Assembly (NCBI GenBank): GCA_027604005.1
Contig: JADGJT010000196.1
Location: forward strand, 1 to 37,029
Source: Dinochytrium kinnereticum
Taxonomy: Eukaryota; Chytridiomycota; Chytridiomycetes; Chytridiales; Chytridiaceae
Reading direction: 5' to 3'
Length of the DNA stretch: 37,029 nt
In this document: positions 29,567 to 37,029 of the stretch, piece by piece
Numbering within the stretch: position 1 is the first letter of the stretch
Layout of the letters: every line of letters starts with the position of its first letter
Program-made: the position numbers and the translations under genes
The notes under the pieces: model-generated
Told to the model about the DNA's origin: nothing
Databases searched by the model: none
The model's input: the letters and a program-made list of their open reading frames with translations, nothing else

Positions 29567-32500
29567 CTATGTATAAGCTGCCATTGTCCCAGTAAGTGGA
29601 GGAGACAAAGGCCCAATCCTCCGAAACGTCAACGTTAAATCACCAGCCGACTTCCAGAGCAAGTGGCGAGCCGTAGCGATGGTCATCTTTGGTGGCAGAG
29701 TCTGCAAAAGCCAGTTAGACCATACAAATGGAGGAGAGACAAAAAGAAAAAGATAAAGATTAACCTTATCACAACAGCACAGCTCCAAAAACCGCTCCGG
29801 CCTAACCAATCCCCTTGCCGCCTTCTCCGCAGCAGCCTTCTCTCCCGCTGACGCCTTCTCAACTCCCCAAAATTTCAGCACGGCCAAGGTAGATGCAACC
29901 GCTGACCCCTCTTCAGCGGCAGCAGGGTCAGCCTCCATCTCAGCGATAGCGGCTCTCACGAGGTCCGGTGGAGGATCAATGGACACGTTTTCAACAACGT
30001 ATGAGAGAAGTTTACGAATTCGAAGCATGCGATTTGATGAGAGACGGTTTGTGTTGTTTGGGAGGTCGGGGAGGTTGGAGGTTGGGTGGGGAAGGAGGAT
30101 AAAAGACATTTTTGAGGGGTCTTTGAGGAGTGTTTTGGACTGGATGACAGTGAGTTAGATACAGTGATTGCTAATTTGTTTGTTGTTTGCTTGTTTTTTG
30201 CAAGGGGAGAACTCACGTCAATTATCCCGTCGTAAACCCATTTGGGAATATGCTCGTCAAGCCTCAAGGCTTCACGAACCCAGCCGAGGCCACCAACGGT
30301 AGACCGGAATTGATCTAGAAATGCGCCGACATCAGAAGACTCTTCAATCGACAAGATAATGGGAACGGAAGGTGGTAATCGGATTGGCGGAATGTCTTCT
30401 GGGCTTGGGGAGAAGTCGATCGGCTACAATGATGCAAAAGCTCAGAATCAGGAACCATTGATCAAACTCGAACGACCAAACAAATCTCATACTCACATTC
30501 GCAATCAAATCCTTCACAACCTCCAAAGCGCTTTCCATAGCTTCCACCCCTCGCCCCCCAACATCCACGTCTACCGCGACAACCGGCGCCGCAGTATCCC
30601 CACCAACCTGTTCAACAGGTTTACCCTCCTTCTCCCCACCCCGCTCACCCGCAACAGCCAACACCCCCTCCCGACTTTTAGACCTCCTCCGACCCCCAAA
30701 CATCATCTTCCCCTTCTCCAAAACCCTCATGGCGCTATCCAAGCTCTTCCTTCTCTTCCCCTCCCCCACACCAAAAGGAGGATGAGGAGGCATGGCCGGT
30801 TCTTGGCCCCTCAAGGCTTCCCCGCTTCCTAGGACGACGTTGAGGCTGATGGATCGGCTATGGTGTCGCGCTGAGACCGGGGGTGGGGTTGACGGCGGTG
30901 GGGGGATGGTTAGGCTGGGTTTCGGGAGGGAGCTTTCGGGTGGGGCTAATGGAGGGAAGGAGGGGATGGATGAGGATTCAGAGGAGGTTGAAGCTGAAGA
31001 CCCTGAAGTGTCCATTGAGTTCGGCGTGTCGCGTCGTCGTGCCTCTGCTCTTCTACCCCGATCCTTCACGCCACCATCATCGTCTTCATTAACGGTCGTG
31101 TTTCTCGCTAAATCTAATGCCAACGTCGTGGCAGCATCACCATTTCTCGTAGGTGAGTTCTTCCAATCCGTTAACCCGAGCGCAGTGTTGTCATCTTGAT
31201 CTTCTGCTTGGTGTGAGTCTACAACCGGAGGAGGAGGAGTGCCGTAATTAACTTCCTGGCCGTAAAGGTATATAAGGCTTTCCTCGGGAGGTGCACCGCG
31301 GTCCGTGTACGTTAGAGCACCGAGGTAGAAATCGCGGTGGAGGAGAGCAGCAGCGGGGACGCGTTGGGCGGTTGCGTGAAGGTAGCAGAGGAAGAGATTG
31401 GTGAGAACCCAGCGGCCAATATTGACTTTTTTGTTGTGTTTTTTTTTTTTTATATGAAAGAGTTAACGATGGTCTCATCTCTTCTTTGTGGATTGATGTG
31501 TTCTGGTGTTTGATTGATATTTGCAACTTACTTCGTTGGTCTTCCATAGCAGGCTTGTATTCGCAGCCACTGTCCTCATGATACATTTCAGCATCATAGC
31601 ATTTAGACTCATCCAAATGCACGGTGAGATACTATCAGATGAGGTTAGATCCAGTCAACTCTGATCAACCCAAGAAAAAAGAGTAACCCCCAAAACCAAA
31701 ACCCACCCCATTCTTATTATCCAACGTGCACCAATTCGCAATCCACTCAAAAGTCGTCTCCATCTCCACAACCCTCTCATAAAGACTCTTCCCCTCCCCA
31801 CATCCCCCAACCTCGCTCCCACACTCCCTAACCCTCCCACACCGAACAATATCCCAAACCTCAACCTTCCCCTCCGTGTCCTCGGTAACAACCCACCTCC
31901 GATTCGCCAACAAAGTGTACCGCGCTATCGACGGTCCCCCCCTCACAACCTCATCCGGGTGTTCCCAAACCGGTTCGACCGCTCCGCCTTCCTCGACCTC
32001 CCACTCCTCCACTGACGCCCCACCGGGACCCTTTGTGGAGAGGATGGGCGCCATGGAGGAGGACGCGTCCTGAGAGGTTACGGAGAAATGGTAGGAACGG
32101 AGGGAGCGTTCGTCGTCGAGGAGGGGTTTGGGTTGTCGAATGATTGAGGAAGAGGGGAGGATGATAGCATCGGTGTCGTCGGTGATTTGGTCGGTGGATG
32201 AGACGACGGTGGCGTGACGGAAGGGTATGTCGCGCTGGTTTGTTGGGATTATTGAAAGATTTGGAGAAAGGGGGGGATTAGTCAATAAGGCAACTCACAT
32301 TATCAAAAAAAAAAAAGAGTTTGGTTGATGATGCAAAAGGAGTATAAAAATATAACTAATCGACCTCGCACAACTTACCCAGCGATTAATACTCGACTTA
32401 TTCGTCGCAGTCCACACATACTGGTCATCAATCGCAACAATCTAATTACAAAAGGCCAAAAAGAACCAGCCCACAAATATACACACACATTAGCATAACT

Positions 32501-35151
32501 TTCAAAACCGCCTTTCCCCACCCAAAAAAAAAAGCCAACTGCAACAAACAACAACAACAGCAACAAACCTTATTAACCCCTCCCTCCTCTCTGCAAATCG
32601 CCACACAATCTACAAGCTCATCATGCACAGCCCCCCTCCCAACCTTCATCGAGGCATCGCCCCCAATCCTCCGTCTCGTCATCTTCGTGACCCATCCATC
32701 CCTTCCTCCAGACCAAAATGTCTCAAGGTCAGGGTGATTAGAGTAGAGGCACCATATGGAATCTTGGGAGTGCGTGTAGGTCACCATGCACCGTTGGGGT
32801 TGGGCGAGGGACCAGAGTTTTATCGTTGTGTCAGAGGAGGCGGAGAGAACCTGTTGGGGTTGGGGGTTGGGAAGAGTTAGGCTTGCTTTTTTTTTTTTGA
32901 TGGTTGAAAGTTTCAACGGGGGTTGAGTTCACTCTACACGATAAAACTTGGCGTCTAGGATTTTCGTGTAAAACAAAAAAGAAATGAAGAAAGTTTTCCC
33001 CCCAACGCTTTAAACTCTTTGAGTTCCTAAAAAACCTCCACAATTCGCAACCTGCACTTTTATGAAGATATGCAAAAGATCCCTGATTTGACCCTGGATC
33101 ATTCCCCATTACTCCTCCAACTCCAACCTTCCCTTCCCACCGAAAAAAAAAAAAAAAAAGCAACACTAAACACAGCCAAAAAAAAAAAACAACAACAAAA
33201 TAAAACAAAATAAAAACCACCCACCCATCTCCCATCATCACTGACAAGCAAACTCCGAATATTGTCCGTATGCCCCGTCAACCGAATCTCCCTCTTCCCA
33301 GACCTCGGATCCCACACCTTCACCACCTTCTCAGGTGACCCCGACACGACGACCGATCCAGACGGGTTGGTCGCAAGCGCGTAGATGGAGGATGCAGAAG
33401 AGGTGTCATGGCAAAGTTGCATGCTGCGTCCTGAAAAAAATATAACGAAAGGCAAAAACGGGGAGAGTTGTGAGAAGCAAAACAAGCAAAGGAGAGTTTG
33501 GGGAGGGTTGAAACTAGTGTAAAGAATCCTTTGGTGTGCACAAGAAAGTTTGGGCGACGGCTATGCAGATGCTTTATGTCGCATTGTATCGCATTGGAAA
33601 TTAACGGTAAACTGAAGGAGACAGAGAAAGACCATTTTCTAACCACCTCAACAGAAGAAACCCCTTCAATCGACTAGCCAGAAAGTAGACGACAGAAGCA
33701 AAACCAAGTCAAACCAAACAAAAAAGAAAAAGAAAAAGAAAAAATGAAGCCGAAAAAAAGATAAAGCAAAAGCAAACTCACGTTCAGCCAACTCCACCAC
33801 CTCACCCCTCCCCTCCCCAACATTCCAAAGCACAATCCTTCGATCCAACCCTCCAGACGCAACCCACCCCGCCAAAGGAGCATACGCCAAAGCTTTAATA
33901 TAATCCGTATGATGTCCCAACCGAATATGCATGTTGCTCTCCGGAAGATTCCACAGATACACCATCCGATCAGACGATGCTGAGATCACTGTTTTCGTGT
34001 TGTTGTGTTTGTTTTTTTTTTGGGAATTGAGTGAGTTTTGTTTTTATGGGTATCGAGCAAGAAATGAGGGGAATAAGGGAGCTTAACTGCTTTGGTTGCG
34101 GTTGCAGAGTATTAGGTCGTTCACCCAGTCACTGTGGGCTTGGTAGGTTCTGAGAAGGGTTGTGGGAGGCATTCGGGTCTATTAATGGGGGCTGAGGTTA
34201 GCGCATTTTCTTCATGAAATCCCCCCCCTCCTCCCCGCTCCTATTCCTCAGTAACAATAATCATGTCGCGGAGAGGGTGGCAGACTCTATCCCCACCAAG
34301 TAAATAATTGCAACGACCAGATTCGTTCAACTACAACAACACAAAAAAACCAAAATAATAAAAGTAAAGCACTCCTCCTCCAGAACGAACGCGCGAGAAG
34401 AACCCCCCAGAAAAAAAGTGATAATGAGAAGAAATAATACACCCACCGACCACCTCGGCCCCCTCTCAATACCTATCGCACTTCCCCCATCAACATCTGG
34501 CACCGACAAGCTCCTCAAATTCTTCAACCCCCCCTGAAACATCACACTCCTCGTCTTCCTCAAAATCCCTGCAGCATCAATTCCCCTCACCCTTTCCATC
34601 ATCCCCTCCTCAATCCCAGGCGGACTCCCCGGCATCCATCGCTGTCCCCCACCCTCCAAACTCGTTGGAGAAGATGGGAAAAGTCGGTCGTCTTGCGTGG
34701 ACGGGGGAGGAGGGGTTTGGGAGGAGGAGGAGGGGTTTGGTGCGGAGGTTTTGCGGAGGGTGGGGGTTGGGGCTTGTGGACGACGGGTTGTGGAGCTTCT
34801 TCTTGTTGTGCCGTTTTGGATCTGAGGTGAGGGAGTGTCAGTTAGTTCTGTTGTGCTGTAGGAAAGGGGGGGGGAGGGGGGAGAATCGATCTTAACTGAA
34901 TCTCGGAGCTCTGATTCCTCACGTAGTCGGTTGAAATCAATGTTCAGGTCCCAGCTGTTTATGATTGAATCTCGACCACCGCTGTAGAGGATTCCTGAAC
35001 CGTTTGGATTGGAAGGGGAGGGGGAATCGGGGTCAAGGGCTAGGGCGTTTATGCCACTGACGTGGTGAGAGTTTGTGTAGGATTGTTTTACGATGTAGGA
35101 GACGCGGGTTCTTGTTGTTGGGCGGGTGCGGTTGTTAACGGGTTGGTACAT
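29567..35151 (-). CDS. WDR48: WDR48/UAF1 homologue, WD40 deubiquitinase activator
   Basis: Twelve minus-strand exons: 35151-34447, 34178-34088, 33988-33782, 33430-33225, 32850-32569, 32441-32379, 32234-31707, 31631-31532, 31425-30497, 30423-30217, 30139-29765 and 29701-29567, giving 1275 residues (human about 677). Collinear with WDR48: [104 protein letters not shown], then [40 protein letters not shown] and a C-terminal ubiquitin-like end, [26 protein letters not shown]48 binds and activates the USP1/12/46 class of deubiquitinases. Additions here are a ~175-residue Ser/Pro linker after the first WD motif and a long low-complexity segment in exon 9. I start at 35151 because MYQPVNN gives the usual short lead into VSYIV; an in-frame ATG at 35397 would add 82 residues. 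Confidence 0.93.
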
Positions 35152-35491
35152 GGTTGTTGCGGGAAGGTTTGTTCGGATGGGTTGGTGAAATTCTTTTCTG
35201 GATTTTTGTGGTTTGGAGTTGGGTGATGGACGATGGCGAGGGGTTATTGGAAGACGGATGAGATGAGGGGTGTGTGTTTGTGGGTGTGAGACGGTGGTGC
35301 TGGAAGATGCATCGATTGGAAAGGCGTTTTCCGGCTCACGCCCATGAGCAAGTACAAGCATTCCAACCTCCTCGCCTCCAACAGGCATCTCATCCAAACC
35401 GAAAAGAAAGTGTTCTGCTGATCTTCACGCATCTTTATTGAAACCATCAACAGCAGCGATCGGGTTAATTTGGTCACGTCCAAAGGAGTGC
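35152..35491. other. Intergenic region between WDR48 and the ZnF-UBP gene
   Basis: The two minus-strand genes are 340 bp apart. A minus-strand frame continuous with WDR48 extends to 35397, so part may be coding if WDR48 starts further upstream. Otherwise it holds the WDR48 promoter and leader and the ZnF-UBP terminator. Confidence 0.5.
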
Positions 35492-36428
35492 TCATGAACG
35501 CGACCCAGATCCAGACGCACCCTCCCATCCAGGATCGGGGACCTCCATCGCCATAGAAATCATCCCAACCACCTCACGCTCAGGTCTCGGAACTCCAAAC
35601 TTCTCCAGATGGATCACTGCGAGAGGAGCATCCAGCAACGCGTCTTCGACGTCTATGAAAGGAAAGGAATGAGGAAAGAGAGGGGAAGGGGGAAAGGAGA
35701 GAGCACCGGTTAGTTTTTATGTTTTGTTTCTTTTTGTTGGACTGGGAGGAGGAAACGGGAAAGGGAGTGAGTTGGAAGGGTTAAAAGGGGAGGTTGAGAA
35801 ATGGTATGAAAGAGTTTTGGCAGAAACGACGATGACGATAACGACGACATGAACGACAAAGGTTGAGAAACAGCGATAAAAACAATAACCTCGCGCAAAG
35901 AAACTCACAACAACGAAACAACATCAATCATTACCAAAACAACAAAGCACCCGACCCGAACCAAAAAGAGAAGAAAGAAAAGTATATAAAAAAAGAGCAA
36001 CAAGAACTCACACTCCTCACAAATGTAACAATGCGTCGAGAGATCCGCAAAGCTCACCGCAACAGCATGCCCCATCGTCTCAAAATGGCTCTGCATGTGT
36101 CCTTTCACATATCTTGAGCAATGAAGCTCATGACATGTGAGGCAGAGCCATGATTCAGTTGTGTCTTTGCAGTCCTTGCAGCCTTGATTACCTTTGTGTG
36201 TGTGTGTGTGTGTGTGTGTGGGGGGTTGAGTTGGGTCATTTTCCGGCGGGGGAGAAGGACGGTTTTTACTTTGTTCTCGGACGTTCGTGAGGGGGGTTTT
36301 GGAGACGGAGGTGGCGATGTGTGGGCAATCAGTCTTCGGGTACCTTTCAACAGAGTGTCAAGAACAGTGGCCGAACCGTACATTCTCCCTCATTAAACTC
36401 ACACAGCAAACCCCTCAAACTCATCCAT
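35492..36428 (-). CDS. Stand-alone ZnF-UBP (ubiquitin C-terminus binding) domain protein
   Basis: Three minus-strand exons: 36428-36403, 36343-36012 and 35652-35492, giving 172 residues. The whole protein is essentially one UBP-type zinc finger of the HDAC6/BRAP class: CPH (Cys15, His17), then CKDC (64, 67), WLCLTCHELHCSRYVKGH with Cys76, 79, 84 and His91, MGHAVAVSFADLSTHCYIC (His101, Cys114, Cys117) and YVEDALLDAPLAVIH. Such fingers bind the free C-terminus of ubiquitin; the Arg-Tyr of CSRY matches the HDAC6 ligand-binding pair, while the HDAC6 Trp before CYxC is His here. No deacetylase, RING or peptidase domain is attached. A GT microsatellite inside exon 2 encodes THTHTHTH between the first and second zinc-ligand pairs. 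The first exon (26 nt) rests on phase and the MDEFEGFA...YPKTDCPH join, so the start is less certain. Confidence 0.9.
36195..36220. repeat. (TG)13 microsatellite inside coding sequence
   Basis: A perfect TG run (AC on the coding strand) lies within exon 2 of the ZnF-UBP gene and encodes alternating Thr-His. The frame is kept across it with the present repeat number. Confidence 0.95.
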
Positions 36429-36480
36429 GACTGCCTGATCCGACAACTCAACTTTGAAATTCAACCTCCAGCAGGCAGCC
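36429..36480. promoter_or_regulatory. 52-bp divergent start-to-start region, ZnF-UBP / RCC1-like
   Basis: The start codon of the minus-strand ZnF-UBP gene (36428) and of the plus-strand RCC1-like gene (36481) are only 52 bp apart. Both leaders must be very short, or the transcripts must overlap. No specific promoter element is recognised. The inference depends on the ZnF-UBP first exon being right. Confidence 0.45.
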
Positions 36481-37029
36481 ATGCCACAACTCTTCTCATT
36501 CGGCAGCAACGCCTACGGCCAGCTCGGCCAAAACACCTTCAAAGACTCTCACGTCCCTTCCGAAGCCTTCATGCATTCCCCATCACCATCCTCTCCTCCA
36601 CGCCGCCCCTTCACAACGCCCCTGAGATCAATATCATGTGGATCAAACCACACGGGGCTGATCACCAAAACTGGCGAGCTATGGACCTGCGGACGGAATC
36701 ACCGAGGGCAGCTGGGTCGATCGCCCGTTTCAACGCCAGACCCGGGATCAGGGGATCTGGAGAGGGAGGATGGGGAGATCTGTGGGACGGTCTTCCGAAG
36801 GGTGGTGGTGGAGGGGGCTGTTGGTGGGAGGGGTGTGGCGTGTGGTTGGGATTTCACGGTCATTGTGGATGGGTCTGGAGGTGTTTGGTCGTGTGGGGAG
36901 AATGGAAAGGGGCAGATTGGGAGGAGGAGTGTGGGTGCGAGGGGGTGGTGTTGGGAGGTGAGGAGGGTTGAGGGGTTGGAGGGGGTGGAGGTTGTGAAGG
37001 TTGCGGTTGGGGTGACGCATTGCCTGGCT
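36481..37029 (+). CDS. RCC1-repeat protein, N-terminal part (cut by window edge)
   Basis: From ATG at 36481 the frame stays open for 183 codons to the window end. It encodes RCC1-type beta-propeller blades: LFSFGSNAYGQLGQNTF, ISCGSNHTGLITKTGELWTCG followed by RNHRGQLGR, and VACGWDFTVIVDGSGGVWSCG followed by ENGKGQIGR. The protein begins directly with a blade, as in small stand-alone RCC1-like proteins (fungal ATS1-type, animal SERGEF-type), rather than nuclear RCC1 with its basic tail. RCC1 propellers act as guanine-nucleotide exchange factors or as interaction scaffolds; which applies here cannot be told from the visible part. Some low-complexity loops occur between blades (SPSPSSPPRRP). Later introns may exist beyond the window. 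Confidence 0.9.
   Translation, partial: MPQLFSFGSNAYGQLGQNTFKDSHVPSEAFMHSPSPSSPPRRPFTTPLRSISCGSNHTGLITKTGELWTCGRNHRGQLGRSPVSTPDPGSGDLEREDGEICGTVFRRVVVEGAVGGRGVACGWDFTVIVDGSGGVWSCGENGKGQIGRRSVGARGWCWEVRRVEGLEGVEVVKVAVGVTHCLA

Noticed and set aside
30359..31199. Plus-strand frames of 135-157 codons
   Set aside because: They are antisense to WDR48 exon 9, a low-complexity coding region that leaves the other strand open by chance.
36105..36383. MYGSATVLDTLLKG start for the ZnF-UBP gene
   Set aside because: This frame does not connect to the CPH zinc-ligand frame. The upstream MDEFEGFA exon joins it in phase through a GTGAGT donor.
36321..36971. 216-codon plus frame overlapping the RCC1-like start
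   Set aside because: The frame beginning at 36481 gives clear RCC1 blades. The 216-codon frame is Gly/Trp-rich shadow sequence.
1..37029. tRNA, rRNA or CRISPR signatures
   Set aside because: I looked for T-arm motifs, rRNA cores and regularly spaced repeats and saw none. A covariance-model search would be needed to exclude small structured RNAs.

Overview
The window looks like nuclear DNA of a zoosporic (chytrid-type) fungus. Genes are packed 50-800 bp apart on both strands. They carry many short introns, mostly 50-150 bp, with GTRAGT-like donors and T-rich 3' ends. The family mix fits an early-diverging fungus: a DUF1769 protein (a fungal family), a haspin kinase with a fungal-style 'GEATFSEV' loop, and a CYRI/FAM49 protein. 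CYRI goes with the Rac-SCAR/WAVE-Arp2/3 crawling machinery of animals, amoebae and chytrid zoospores. The taxonomic call is inference from gene content. No bacterial, viral or plasmid features were seen, and I recognised no tRNA, rRNA or CRISPR.

Layout. 1-1516: a 230-bp tandem repeat plus diverged copies, with no convincing gene. 1517-3058: non-coding with a CCAT/CCAA microsatellite. 3059-4956 (+): CYRI. 4957-6923: extremely T-rich non-coding DNA. 6924-7527 (-): an unidentified gene or decayed gene. 8423-9867 (+): divergent Rho GTPase. 10612-12321 and 12530-15109 (+): two tandem paralogues that pair a coiled coil, a shared ~85-residue module and a GATA-like finger. 15643-16851 (+): DUF1769. 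17479-18069, 18128-19796 and 20041-23202 (-): three co-oriented mitochondrial genes (ISA2, NIPSNAP, a long PPR protein). 23298-25326 (-): a Rab7-like GTPase with a very large internal insertion. 25547-29016 (+): haspin kinase with a repetitive tail, divergent from the Rab gene. 29567-35151 (-): a WDR48/UAF1 homologue. 35492-36428 (-): a stand-alone ZnF-UBP protein. 36481 to the window edge (+): an RCC1-repeat protein, cut by the end.

Functional themes. CYRI and a Rho-family GTPase point to actin control; the Rab7-like protein points to late endosome/vacuole traffic; haspin to histone H3-T3 phosphorylation and cohesion; WDR48 and the ZnF-UBP protein to ubiquitin and deubiquitination; ISA2, NIPSNAP and PPR to mitochondria. 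The most unusual items are the Rab7-like protein with ~385 extra residues between its G4 and G5 motifs, the haspin N-terminal array of about 13 RT(L/V)GxKK repeats that echo a putative Pds5-binding motif, and the tandem GATA-like paralogues with an unnamed shared domain. Two microexons of 8 and 14 nt were inferred. All exon models were built by eye from reading frame, splice sites and family similarity; no computation was run.
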